Assembly (NCBI GenBank): GCA_023386865.1
Contig: JAEWIV010000270.1
Span: forward strand, 1 to 22,703
Length of the DNA: 22,703 nt
Reading direction: 5' to 3'
Source of the DNA: Pseudomonadota bacterium
Lineage (GTDB): Bacteria > Pseudomonadota > Alphaproteobacteria > Reyranellales > Reyranellaceae
Numbering within the stretch: position 1 is the first letter of the stretch; the number at the start of each line of letters is the position of its first letter. Shown here piece after piece: positions 1-7,551 of the stretch. The notes beneath the pieces are model-generated. The model worked only from the letters and a program-made list of their open reading frames with translations. It had not been told where the DNA came from and ran no database searches. A program made the translations under genes and the position numbers.

Positions 1-518
1 GGGTTACGGAACGAGAACAGGAAGGAGATCGCGAGCGCTTCCACGCCTTCCTGCACCAGCTCGTCCGCCGCTTGCACGACGGCGGCCTCGTCGAGCGGCG
101 TCAGGACCGTTCCGGACGCATCGAGGCGTTCGGGTATCTCCCGCCGGTAGCGCCGTGGCGCCAGGAAAACCGCCGCCTGCGGATCGAGGATGACGCGATA
201 GACGTCGTTGCGCAGCTGTCGGCCGATCTCCAGCACGTCGCGGAAGCCCGCGGTGGTGAGCAACCCGATGCGCGCGCCCTTGCGCTCCAGCACGGCATTG
301 GTGGCGACCGTCGTGCCGTGCGCGAAGCGCTCGATCCGGTCGGCGGCGACGCCCCAGCGTTCGGCAAGCTCGGCAATCGACTTGATGACCGCCTGGCTGG
401 GGTCGCCTCGGGTCGTCGGCACTTTGAGGACATGGAGCGCGCCGCCTCGCTCGCGGCAGACGATGTCGGTGAAGGTGCCGCCGATATCGACGCCGATCTC
501 GAAGCGGGCGAATTTCAT
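1..518 (-). CDS. Hydantoinase/oxoprolinase subunit A family protein (N-terminal part, cut by window edge)
   Basis: This is the first 172 codons of a HyuA-type protein, running off the left end. The family uses ATP to open cyclic amides such as hydantoins or 5-oxoproline, usually together with a HyuB subunit. Translated from the ATG at 518, the protein starts MKFARFEIGVDIGGTFTDI, the phosphate-binding loop of the ASKHA fold. It continues with HGTTVATNAVLERKG and GFRDVLEIGRQ, both hallmarks of the hydantoinase A N-terminal domain. A purine-rich AAAGG lies a few bases upstream of the start. It diverges from the amidohydrolase gene at 636, leaving 117 bp between the starts. It is clearly related to the complete HyuA at 4965-7034 but differs at many positions, so it is a paralogue rather than a recent copy. 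The substrate is unknown. Its HyuB partner, if any, would lie beyond the left edge. Confidence 0.93.
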   Translation of the reverse strand, partial: MKFARFEIGVDIGGTFTDIVCRERGGALHVLKVPTTRGDPSQAVIKSIAELAERWGVAADRIERFAHGTTVATNAVLERKGARIGLLTTAGFRDVLEIGRQLRNDVYRVILDPQAAVFLAPRRYRREIPERLDASGTVLTPLDEAAVVQAADELVQEGVEALAISFLFSFRN

Positions 519-635
519 GATGCGACCTTTGCCATCGGATCGGAAATCCTACAGGGGATCGCCGGCTTGCGGGACTGGTTCGCCGGTGGCAGTTTCGTCG
601 GGTCGCGCCGCATCGTCTGCCCGAGGAGAGATGCC
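519..635. promoter_or_regulatory. Divergent intergenic region between hyuA-like gene and amidohydrolase
   Basis: These 117 bp separate two divergent start codons and must hold the leaders of both genes unless they are read from further away. The ribosome-binding site GAGGAGAG lies just before the 636 start (about 623-630). For the leftward gene a TAGGAT hexamer could serve as a -10 box, but no -35 partner is convincing. No strong operator-like repeat was seen. Confidence 0.4.
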
Positions 636-2363
636 ATGGCCGCTCAGTTCGATCTTGTCGTCCGCAACGGCACCGTGCTCGACGGCACGGGCACCCCGGC
701 GCGCGAAGCCGACGTCGCCGTGCAGGATGGCCGCATCGCAGCCGTTGGCCGGATCGCCGGCGCCGGCCGGGAGGAGCTCGACGCCAAGGGCCTCGCCGTG
801 ACGCCGGGCTTCGTCGACATCCACACCCACTATGACGGGCAGGCCACCTGGGACCAGCGCTTCGTGCCGTCCTCGGGCCATGGCGTCACCACCGTGCTGA
901 TGGGCAATTGCGGCGTGGGCTTCGCGCCCTGCCGGCCGCAGGACCGTAGCACGCTGATCAAAGTCATGGAGGGCGTGGAGGACATTCCGGAGCTGGTGAT
1001 GCGCGAGGGCGTGCCGTGGAACTGGCAGAGCTTCCCGGAGTATCTCGACGCCCTGTCGCAGCGCCGCTGCGACATCGACTTCGCCACCCAGGTGCCGCAC
1101 GCGCCGTTGCGCGTCTTCGTGATGGGCCGCCGCGGCGTCGACCGCGAGCCCGCGACGACGGCCGACATGGCGGCGATGGCGTCGCTGGTGGAGGAGGGGC
1201 TTTTGGCCGGTGCGCTCGGCTTCACCACCTCGCGCTCGTTGTTCCATCGCACGCCCGACGGCTCGCTCACGCCCACCATCACCGCCGCCGAGGAGGAGCT
1301 GGCGGCGATCGCGCGGGGCATGCGTCGCGCCGGCAAGGGCGTGATCCAGCTTCTCGACGACTTCCAGGATGCGACGCCCGAAGGCTCGACCGAGTTCGCC
1401 ATGCTGCGCCGCCTGGTGGAGATCTCGGGTCGGCCGCTTTCCTTCACGCTGCTCGACCTGTCGCTCTATCCCGGCCGCTGGAAGACGCTTCTGGAGGAGG
1501 TCGAGCGAGCCAACCGTGACGGGTTGCCGATCAAGGGCCAGGTGGCGGCGCGACCGGTGGCGATCCTCTACGGGCTGGAGCTGTCGTTCCATCCCTTCTC
1601 GACATGCCCGAGCTATCGCGCGGTCGAGGGCCTGCCGCTTGCGGCGAAGCTCGAGCGGCTGCGCGATCCCGCGATGCGGGCACGGCTTCTCGAGGAAGAG
1701 CCGGTCTACAGCAACCCGAACATGCTGGCCTTCATGCGCAATGTCGCCAACATGTTCGTGCTGGGCGATCCGCCGAACTACACGCCGCCCGCCTCCGAGC
1801 GGCTGGATGCGCGGGCCGCGGCACGCGGCGTCACGCCGCTGGAACTCGCCTACGATCTCCTGGTGTCGGGCGATGGCCGCACCATCCTGTTCCACCCCGG
1901 CGCCAACTACACCGACTGCTCCGATGCCAACATGGCGAGCATGCTGCGCCACGAGAACACCGTGATGGCGCTGGGCGACGGCGGTGCGCATTACGGCCTG
2001 ATCTGCGACGCGAGCTATCCCACGCACGCGCTGACCTACTGGACGCGCGACCGCAAGGGCGAACGCTGGCCGCTCGCCTGGACGGTGCAGCAGCTCACGG
2101 ACGTGCCCGCCCGCGCCGTCGGCCTCGGCGATCGCGGCCGCCTGGCGATGGGCTACAAGGCCGACATCAACCTGATCGACCTCGACCGCCTCAGCGTCGC
2201 CGCTCCACACCCGGTGCACAACCTGCCCGGCGGCGGCCGCCGGCTGGAGCAGAAGGCCGAGGGGTACCGCGCCACCGTCGTCGGCGGCGAGGTCACCTAC
2301 CGCGACGGCGAATTCACCGGCGCGCTGCCCGGCCGCCTGGTCCGCGGCGCGCGCACTCTTTGA
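636..2363 (+). CDS. D-aminoacylase-like amidohydrolase (N-acyl-D-amino-acid deacylase family)
   Basis: This 575-residue enzyme belongs to the amidohydrolase superfamily, composite-domain type (amidohydrolase 3/D-aminoacylase branch), which hydrolyses amide bonds such as those of N-acyl-D-amino acids. Visible signs are the N-terminal beta-sandwich start FDLVVRNGTVLDGTG, the metal motif HTHYDGQ (His63, His65), NCGVGFAPC with the family cysteine at residue 92, and GDGGAH with Asp448 as the likely catalytic or metal aspartate. The C-terminal sandwich return is KADINLIDLD (about 509-518). The start at 636 follows a clear GAGGAGAG site; the frame is open for 188 codons further upstream, but that stretch overlaps the divergent gene and its leader. 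Where classical D-aminoacylases have a His-containing strand, this protein reads VIQLLDDFQ (about 236-244), so substrate and metal content may differ. It is followed 28 bp later by the alpha/beta hydrolase gene, probably in one operon. The family is certain, the substrate is not. Confidence 0.92.
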   Translation: MAAQFDLVVRNGTVLDGTGTPAREADVAVQDGRIAAVGRIAGAGREELDAKGLAVTPGFVDIHTHYDGQATWDQRFVPSSGHGVTTVLMGNCGVGFAPCRPQDRSTLIKVMEGVEDIPELVMREGVPWNWQSFPEYLDALSQRRCDIDFATQVPHAPLRVFVMGRRGVDREPATTADMAAMASLVEEGLLAGALGFTTSRSLFHRTPDGSLTPTITAAEEELAAIARGMRRAGKGVIQLLDDFQDATPEGSTEFAMLRRLVEISGRPLSFTLLDLSLYPGRWKTLLEEVERANRDGLPIKGQVAARPVAILYGLELSFHPFSTCPSYRAVEGLPLAAKLERLRDPAMRARLLEEEPVYSNPNMLAFMRNVANMFVLGDPPNYTPPASERLDARAAARGVTPLELAYDLLVSGDGRTILFHPGANYTDCSDANMASMLRHENTVMALGDGGAHYGLICDASYPTHALTYWTRDRKGERWPLAWTVQQLTDVPARAVGLGDRGRLAMGYKADINLIDLDRLSVAAPHPVHNLPGGGRRLEQKAEGYRATVVGGEVTYRDGEFTGALPGRLVRGARTL

Positions 2364-2391
2364 GAAGCGGCCCTTTCAGGAGAAGACTTCA

Positions 2392-3450
2392 ATGGCGCGT
2401 CTCAGGATCTTCGTCGCGTTCCTTGCGGCGGTCTTCGCGGTGCCGGCGATCGCCGCCGACTATCCGGCCCCGAAGACCGGCGAATGGATCGCGCGTGACT
2501 TCAAGTTCCACACCGGCGAGGTCATGCCGGAGCTGCGCCTGGCCTACACCACGGTGGGCGATCCATCCGGGCAGCCGGTCCTCGTCCTGCATGGCACCAC
2601 GGGCTCGGCGGCCAGCATGCTGACGCCCGCCTTCGCCGGAGAGCTGTTCGGCGCCGGCCAGCCGCTCGACGCCGCCAAGTACTACATCATCCTCCCCGAC
2701 TCGATCGGCCACGGGAAATCCTCGAAACCCTCGGACGGGCTCAAGGCGAAGTTCCCGAGGTACAACTACGCCGACATGGTCGACGCCCACTACCGGCTGG
2801 TGAAGGAAGGCCTCGGCATCGACCATCTGCGCCTGGTGATCGGCAACTCGATGGGCGGCATGCACACCTGGCTGTGGGGCGTGAAGTATCCCGAGTTCAT
2901 GGATGCGCTGGCGCCGATGGCCTCGCAGCCTACCGCGATGGCCAGCCGCAACTGGATGATGCGGCGGCTGATCGTCGATTCCATCCGCAACGACCCCGAT
3001 TGGAAGGGCGGCGACTACACCACCCAGCCCAAGGCCTTCCGGACGGCGGCGGTGTTCTACAACATCGCCACCAATGGCGGCACGCTCGCTCACCAGAAGG
3101 CGGCGCCGACGCGCGAAGCCGCCGACAAGCTCTTGGACCAGCGGCTGGCCGCGCTCACCAACGCCGATGCCAACGACTATCTGTACCAGTGGGAATCGTC
3201 GGGCGACTACGATCCGTCACCGGGGCTCGGTCGCATCAAGGCCGCCGTGCTGGTCATCAATGCCGCCGATGACGAACGCAACCCGCCGGAAACCGGGCTG
3301 ACCGACGCGGCGCTGAAGCAGATCAAGAACGCCCGCCTGTTCCTTATTCCCGCCAGCGCCGAGACGCGCGGCCACGGCACGACCGGCATGGCCAAGTTCT
3401 ACAGCCAGCCGCTGGGCGAATTGATGCAGTCAGCGCCTGCGGTCCGCTAG
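2392..3450 (+). CDS. Exported alpha/beta hydrolase (MetX/homoserine acetyltransferase-like)
   Basis: This 352-residue alpha/beta hydrolase resembles the MetX (homoserine O-acetyltransferase) branch. It begins with a signal peptide: a basic start, a hydrophobic run FVAFLAAVFAVPAIA and a likely Ala-X-Ala cleavage near residue 22, so it probably acts in the periplasm. That argues against a role in methionine synthesis and for an esterase, amidase or transferase acting on an outside substrate. The oxyanion-side motif VLHGTTGSA is at about 65-73, the nucleophile elbow GNSMGGMHTW places Ser153, an acid is likely Asp293 or Asp294 in NAADDERNPPE, and the base is likely His328 in RGHGTTG. The start has an AGGAG site at 2378-2382. 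It sits 28 bp behind the amidohydrolase gene and is probably co-transcribed. Substrate unknown. Confidence 0.88.
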   Translation: MARLRIFVAFLAAVFAVPAIAADYPAPKTGEWIARDFKFHTGEVMPELRLAYTTVGDPSGQPVLVLHGTTGSAASMLTPAFAGELFGAGQPLDAAKYYIILPDSIGHGKSSKPSDGLKAKFPRYNYADMVDAHYRLVKEGLGIDHLRLVIGNSMGGMHTWLWGVKYPEFMDALAPMASQPTAMASRNWMMRRLIVDSIRNDPDWKGGDYTTQPKAFRTAAVFYNIATNGGTLAHQKAAPTREAADKLLDQRLAALTNADANDYLYQWESSGDYDPSPGLGRIKAAVLVINAADDERNPPETGLTDAALKQIKNARLFLIPASAETRGHGTTGMAKFYSQPLGELMQSAPAVR

Positions 3451-3452
3451 CG

Positions 3453-3470
3453 TGACAGCACTGACAGCAC
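3453..3470. repeat. Perfect tandem 9-bp repeat after the alpha/beta hydrolase gene
   Basis: TGACAGCAC occurs twice back to back (3453-3461 and 3462-3470), two bases after the stop of the preceding gene. The junction of the copies creates GCACTGACA, whose exact reverse complement recurs at 3514-3522. This arrangement resembles a regulator binding region ahead of the Rieske oxygenase gene. Confidence 0.75.
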
Positions 3471-3522
3471 CACCAGCGGTGCCCCTATACGGTGCGAAAG
3501 AATGTAATTTTGTTGTCAGTGC
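3458..3522. promoter_or_regulatory. 9-bp inverted repeat pair, candidate operator upstream of the Rieske oxygenase
   Basis: GCACTGACA at 3458-3466 and TGTCAGTGC at 3514-3522 are perfect reverse complements separated by 47 bp. The stretch between is less GC-rich than the coding DNA around it and includes TGTAAT (3503-3508), a possible -10 hexamer, though no good -35 was found. With 177 bp between the hydrolase stop and the chosen start of the oxygenase, this is the longest gap in the left half. It is the best place for a promoter and operator of the oxygenase/hyuA unit. No bound regulator is known. Confidence 0.4.
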
Positions 3523-3627
3523 TTCCTGCCGTGTTGCCGCTGTGAATGACTTGAGTTATTGTCGACGGACTGCACGGGCACGCCACGCGGCGCTATCCTC
3601 GGCCGACCCAGCATTGCAAGGCAGCCA

Positions 3628-4959
3628 ATGACCACAGCGAGCGAAGGCGCGGAACGCACCCAGGTCGGCCCCGGCACGCCGATGGGCAACCTGATGCGGC
3701 ACTATTGGCTGCCGGCGCTGCGGTCGTCGGAGCTGGAGCGCGACGGTCCGCCGACCCGCTTCATGCTGCTGGGCGAGAAGCTGGTGGCGTTCCGCGACAG
3801 CGCCGGCCGCGTCGGCGTGATGGACCATCGCTGCCCGCACCGCTGCGCCTCGCTGTTCCTCGGCCGCAACGAGCAGGGCGGCCTGCGCTGCATCTATCAC
3901 GGCTGGAAGTTCGACGTAGCCGGCAACTGCCTCGACATGCCGAACGTGACCGAGGACCAGGACTTCAAGCACAAGGTCAAGGCCAAGGCCTATCGCGTCA
4001 TGGAACGCGCCGGCCTGGTCTGGGTCCACATGGGCGAAGCCGAGCCGCAATCGCTGCCGGCCTTCGAGGTGCTCGACCTGCCGCCGGACGAGATCGTCGT
4101 CCACATGATGCAGCGCAATTGCAGCTGGCTGCAGGCGCTGGAGGGCGAGATCGACACCGCCCATTTCGGCTTCCTGCACGGCGGTCACGTCGACCCTGCG
4201 GACGTGCCCGAGACCGATCCGTTCTATTTCACCATCACCAACCGGGCGCCGCAGTACCATGTCGCCGACGCGCCGTGGGGTACGCAATATGCCGGGTATC
4301 GCGCCGCCGGGCCGGGCCAAACCTACTGGCGCTTCGCCAACTTCCTGTTCCCCTGCTGGTCGCAGGCGCCCAACGGCGAGTTCGACAGCCACATGCATGC
4401 CCGCGCCTGGGTGCCGCTCGACGACGGGCACTGCATGTTCGTGTTCATCTTCTGGAAGCACGCCAAGTCGGCGCAGGCCCTGCCGCAGCCCAGGTTCAAG
4501 GACGGCACGCCGATCGGCGGCACCGGCCGCGGCGGCATAAGAATGCTGCCCAACACCACGGACTGGCTGGGCCGCTGGCGGCTCGCCCTCGACGAAAGCA
4601 ACGACTGGGGCATGGACCGTGAAGCCCAGCGCAGCAACCGCATCTACAGCGGCATCGACGGCATCCACCTGCAGGACCAGGCGATCACCGAGAGCATGGG
4701 CCCCATCACCGACTTCGACCACGAGCATCTGGCGCCGTCGGACCAGATGATCACCCGCACGCGCCGCCGGCTGCTGCGCGCGGCGCGGGCGCTCGGCGAG
4801 AACGGCACCGTGCCGCCCGGCGCCGAGGATCCCGACGTCTATCGCGGCGCGCGCAGCGGCTATTTCGTGAGCCCCGAGAGCGACAGGCCGTGGCAGGAAG
4901 TCTACGCCAGGACGCTCGATGCGTCGGTCCATCCGCCGGCTCGACAAGCAGCCGAGTGA
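3628..4959 (+). CDS. Rieske [2Fe-2S] aromatic ring-hydroxylating oxygenase, phthalate 4,5-dioxygenase-like
   Basis: This 443-residue oxygenase component carries an N-terminal Rieske domain and a C-terminal mononuclear iron domain. The Rieske ligands are Cys69, His71, Cys88 and His91 (RCPHRC and CIYHGWKF). The catalytic iron ligands are likely His179 and His184 in IDTAHFGFLH, with Asp176 as the bridge that passes electrons between subunits. The opening VGPGTPMGNLMRHYWLPAL is typical of the phthalate/carbazole-type (LigXa-like) group, which hydroxylates, demethylates or opens ring compounds. The ATG at 3628 was preferred over the in-frame TTG at 3559 because family members begin about here and an AAGG lies upstream at 3618-3621. 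No reductase or ferredoxin gene is in the window, so electrons must come from a partner encoded elsewhere. It ends 5 bp before the hyuA start, so the two are very likely translated together. Confidence 0.92.
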   Translation: MTTASEGAERTQVGPGTPMGNLMRHYWLPALRSSELERDGPPTRFMLLGEKLVAFRDSAGRVGVMDHRCPHRCASLFLGRNEQGGLRCIYHGWKFDVAGNCLDMPNVTEDQDFKHKVKAKAYRVMERAGLVWVHMGEAEPQSLPAFEVLDLPPDEIVVHMMQRNCSWLQALEGEIDTAHFGFLHGGHVDPADVPETDPFYFTITNRAPQYHVADAPWGTQYAGYRAAGPGQTYWRFANFLFPCWSQAPNGEFDSHMHARAWVPLDDGHCMFVFIFWKHAKSAQALPQPRFKDGTPIGGTGRGGIRMLPNTTDWLGRWRLALDESNDWGMDREAQRSNRIYSGIDGIHLQDQAITESMGPITDFDHEHLAPSDQMITRTRRRLLRAARALGENGTVPPGAEDPDVYRGARSGYFVSPESDRPWQEVYARTLDASVHPPARQAAE

Positions 4960-4964
4960 CCTGC

Positions 4965-7034
4965 ATGTCGCGTTGGCGTGTCGGCGTGGATTCGGGCGGG
5001 ACCTTCACCGACATCTGTCTCTTCGATGAACAGGCGGGGCGGATCGAGACGTGGAAGGTCCCGTCGACACCCGATGATCCTTCGCGCGGCATCGCCCAGG
5101 GGGTCGAGGAGGGGATGCGGCGTGTCGTGCCTGACGCGAAGGCTCCCGCGGCATCCATCGTGTACTTCGGCCACGGCACCACGGTTGCGACCAACGCGCT
5201 GATCCAGCATCGCGGCGTGAAGACCGGCCTGGTGACCACCGACGGGTTCCGGGACCTGCTCGAGATCGGCCGCCAGAAGCGGCCCGACCTCTACGACATC
5301 CAGGCCGACAAGCCGCTCACTTTGGTGCCGCGCGACCTGCGCCTGGAGGTGCCCGAGCGGCTGCGCCACACCGGCGAGGTCGACACGCCGCTCGACGAGG
5401 ACCGGATGCGCGCGGCGGCGCGCGCGCTGAAGGAGGCCGGGGTGAGGGCCGTCGCCGTGTCCTTTCTTTACGGTTTCATCCGTCCCGACCACGAGAAGCG
5501 CGCGGTGGAGATCCTGCGCGAGGAGATGCCCGACGCCTTCATCTCGGCCGGCCACGAGATCGCGCCCGAGTTCCGCGAGTACGAGCGGCTGTCGACGGTG
5601 GTGCTGAACGCCTATCTCGGGCCGGTGATGGAGAACTACATCCGCCGGCTCAGCCCGCGGCTGGAAGCGCTCGGCATGGCGGCGACGCCGCATCTCACGC
5701 AGTCCAACGGCGGTGTCATCGGCTTTGCGACGGCGGCCGAGATGCCGGTGCGCACGGTGCTGTCCGGCCCCTCGACGGGCGTGGTCGGCGCCCAGGCGAT
5801 CGGCCGGCTGGCGGGCTTCGAGGATCTCATCACGTTCGACATGGGCGGCACCTCGACCGACGTCGCGCTGCTGCAGGGCGGCCGCTGCCGGCTCGCGGCC
5901 GAGGCCACGGTGCACGGCTATCCCATCAAGGCGCCGATGCTCGACATCCACACGGGCGGCGCCGGCGGCGGCTCGATCGCCTACATCGACAGCGGCGGCC
6001 TCCTGAAGGTGGGGCCGCGCTCGGCCGGCGCCGATCCCGGTCCCGCCTGCTACGACAAGGGCAACGAGGAGCCTGCCGTCACCGACGCCAACGTGGTGCT
6101 GCAGACGCTGAATCCGCAACACCTGCTGGGCGGGCGCATGAGGATCCGCCGCGACCTCGCCGAACGCGCCGTCGCGCGGTTGGCGGGACAGGTCGGCCTC
6201 GGTGTGCCGCAGACGGCGCAGGGCATCCTGTCGGTCGTCACCGCCAACATGGCGCGCGCCATCCGCGTCATCTCCGTGCAGCGCGGCCACGATCCGCGCG
6301 ACTACACGCTGATGGCCTTCGGCGGCGCGGGACCACTGCATGCCGCCAAGCTGGCCAAGGAGCTCGAGATCGGCCGCGTGCTGGTGCCGGCCAATCCCGG
6401 CATCCTTTGCGCCATGGGCCTGCTGCTGACCGACCTGCGCGCCGACTTCGCGGCAACGCGCCTGATGCCCGCGACCGAAGCATCGACGCGCGACGTCGCC
6501 GACGGTTTTGCGGCGCTGGCGGATCGTGCCGAACGCTGGTTCGAGCACGAGGGCATTGCCGCCGACGACCGGCAGATCACGCGGACCGTCGACATGCGCT
6601 ACCACGGGCAGAACTATGAGCTCAGCGTCGCGGTACCCGACGGTGCGATTGCCACGGCGACACCGCCGGCGCTGGCAGCAGGCTTCGCCGACGTGCATCG
6701 CCAGCGCTACGGCTTCGCCGCCGACGGGGACCCGGTGCAGATCGTCACGCTGCGCGTGGAGGCGACCGGCACGGTTCGCAAGGCCGACCTTCGAGCTTAC
6801 CCCGACGCCGGGGCGGATGCGTCCGGCGCGATCACTGAGCGGCGGCCCGTGTGGCTGGCCGAGGCCGGCGACTTTGTCGACTGCCCGATCTATGCCCGCG
6901 ACGCGCTGCGCCCGGGCAACCGCTTCAGCGGTCCGGCCATTGTCGAGCAGATGGACGCGACGACCTTGGTCTTGCCGGGAATGGTGGCGCGGGTGGATGC
7001 GTATCTGAACCTGCTCCTGGAGATGGCGACATGA
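4965..7034 (+). CDS. hyuA: Hydantoinase/oxoprolinase subunit A (N-methylhydantoinase A-like)
   Basis: This complete 689-residue HyuA protein belongs to the family whose members couple ATP hydrolysis to the opening of cyclic amides, with HyuB as the second subunit. The N-terminal domain has GVDSGGTFTD (7-16) and HGTTVATNALIQHRG (70-84). The core ATPase-fold domain has SNGGVIGF (247-254), VLSGPSTGVVGA (265-276) and DMGGTSTDVALL (292-303). The GGAGGGSIA loop follows at 331-339. The sequence ends with the usual C-terminal domain, and length is normal. The start at 4965 lies 5 bp after the stop of the oxygenase gene with no clear Shine-Dalgarno site, pointing to translational coupling. The 25 further upstream codons in frame overlap the oxygenase and were left out. 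Its hyuB partner starts at 7552, behind a gene on the opposite strand. Coupling to a Rieske oxygenase suggests that an oxidised heterocycle is the substrate; this is inference. Confidence 0.93.
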   Translation: MSRWRVGVDSGGTFTDICLFDEQAGRIETWKVPSTPDDPSRGIAQGVEEGMRRVVPDAKAPAASIVYFGHGTTVATNALIQHRGVKTGLVTTDGFRDLLEIGRQKRPDLYDIQADKPLTLVPRDLRLEVPERLRHTGEVDTPLDEDRMRAAARALKEAGVRAVAVSFLYGFIRPDHEKRAVEILREEMPDAFISAGHEIAPEFREYERLSTVVLNAYLGPVMENYIRRLSPRLEALGMAATPHLTQSNGGVIGFATAAEMPVRTVLSGPSTGVVGAQAIGRLAGFEDLITFDMGGTSTDVALLQGGRCRLAAEATVHGYPIKAPMLDIHTGGAGGGSIAYIDSGGLLKVGPRSAGADPGPACYDKGNEEPAVTDANVVLQTLNPQHLLGGRMRIRRDLAERAVARLAGQVGLGVPQTAQGILSVVTANMARAIRVISVQRGHDPRDYTLMAFGGAGPLHAAKLAKELEIGRVLVPANPGILCAMGLLLTDLRADFAATRLMPATEASTRDVADGFAALADRAERWFEHEGIAADDRQITRTVDMRYHGQNYELSVAVPDGAIATATPPALAAGFADVHRQRYGFAADGDPVQIVTLRVEATGTVRKADLRAYPDAGADASGAITERRPVWLAEAGDFVDCPIYARDALRPGNRFSGPAIVEQMDATTLVLPGMVARVDAYLNLLLEMAT

Positions 7035-7042
7035 GCCGGCAA

Positions 7043-7477
7043 TCAGGAACCGCGACGGGCGTTGCGTTCGGCTACCGCGGCGAAGAAGGGGTGGTCGCAG
7101 AAGATGTAGTTCTCGCAGACCAACGGGCCACGCATGCGCACCCGGTCGCAGCCGTTGGCTTCAAACCGCTGGCCATCGGAGGCGGTCCCCGTAGCGATCC
7201 AGCGAACGAAAGTGAGGTCGCCCGACGTGGCGTGGTCCGGCACCTGCAGCGAGAGATCGGGAATGGTGAGCAGCAGGTCCTCGATCACCGCGGCATAGGG
7301 TTTGAGGCCGCGCACGAGACCGATCGGCCGCGGCCAGTAACCGACGATGTCCTGCGTGCACAGGCGATCGATGGCGCGAAGGGCGGCGATGTCGGGCTTC
7401 GCCCAGAAGCGCCGGAAGGTGTCGACGGTCCAGCCCGGCGTGACAGCGGGAGTGGAGAGGATGGCGGTCGACGGCAT
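7043..7477 (-). CDS. SnoaL-like/NTF2-fold small protein
   Basis: This 144-residue protein is of SnoaL-like (polyketide cyclase, NTF2-fold) type. Members fold into a cone-shaped alpha+beta barrel and act as isomerases, cyclases, hydrolases or simple binding proteins. Supporting patterns are an N-terminal helical part ending in IVGYWPRPIGLVRG (about 44-57), then LTIPDLSLQVPDHATSGD and FVRWIATGTASDGQRFE (about 90-106). The last two match the strands IPDL...V and V.W...GTH.G.F seen in ester-cyclase-like members. The ATG at 7477 has AAGGAG well placed upstream on its strand; a longer frame to 7570 would run into hyuB. It lies between hyuA and hyuB on the opposite strand, ends 8 bp from the hyuA stop and diverges from hyuB with 74 bp between starts. 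Function unknown; the position suggests a role with the same substrate. Confidence 0.82.
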   Translation of the reverse strand: MPSTAILSTPAVTPGWTVDTFRRFWAKPDIAALRAIDRLCTQDIVGYWPRPIGLVRGLKPYAAVIEDLLLTIPDLSLQVPDHATSGDLTFVRWIATGTASDGQRFEANGCDRVRMRGPLVCENYIFCDHPFFAAVAERNARRGS

Positions 7478-7551
7478 GGCTTGCTCCTTGGGTTGTTGCA
7501 GGCAAGCTATGGCCGGGACGTGCAGCGGTCGATTACCTGGGGCGTAATACG
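7478..7551. promoter_or_regulatory. Divergent leader between SnoaL-like gene and hyuB
   Basis: These 74 bp lie between two divergent start codons. Because the hyuA transcript would have to read through an opposing gene to reach hyuB, a promoter for hyuB should sit here. TAATAC at 7545-7550 directly touches the ATG and is too close for a normal leader. A short GCTTGC/GCAAGC pair (7479-7484 and 7502-7507) is the only symmetry seen and may be chance. Confidence 0.35.

Noticed and set aside
72..635. N-terminal extension of the amidohydrolase frame
   Set aside because: It overlaps the divergent hyuA-like gene, is not like any amidohydrolase N-terminus, and a clear GAGGAGAG precedes the ATG at 636.
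549..2219. 556-codon open frame opposite the amidohydrolase
   Set aside because: His/Arg/Ala-rich translation without motifs; the plus-strand gene has a ribosome-binding site and metal motifs.
3559..3627. TTG start adding 23 residues to the Rieske oxygenase
   Set aside because: Family members begin near the ATG at 3628, and the extra residues look unrelated. Not fully excluded.
7479..7507. GCTTGC/GCAAGC inverted pair between the SnoaL-like gene and hyuB
   Set aside because: Six-base arms are expected by chance in this much sequence, so no operator is claimed.
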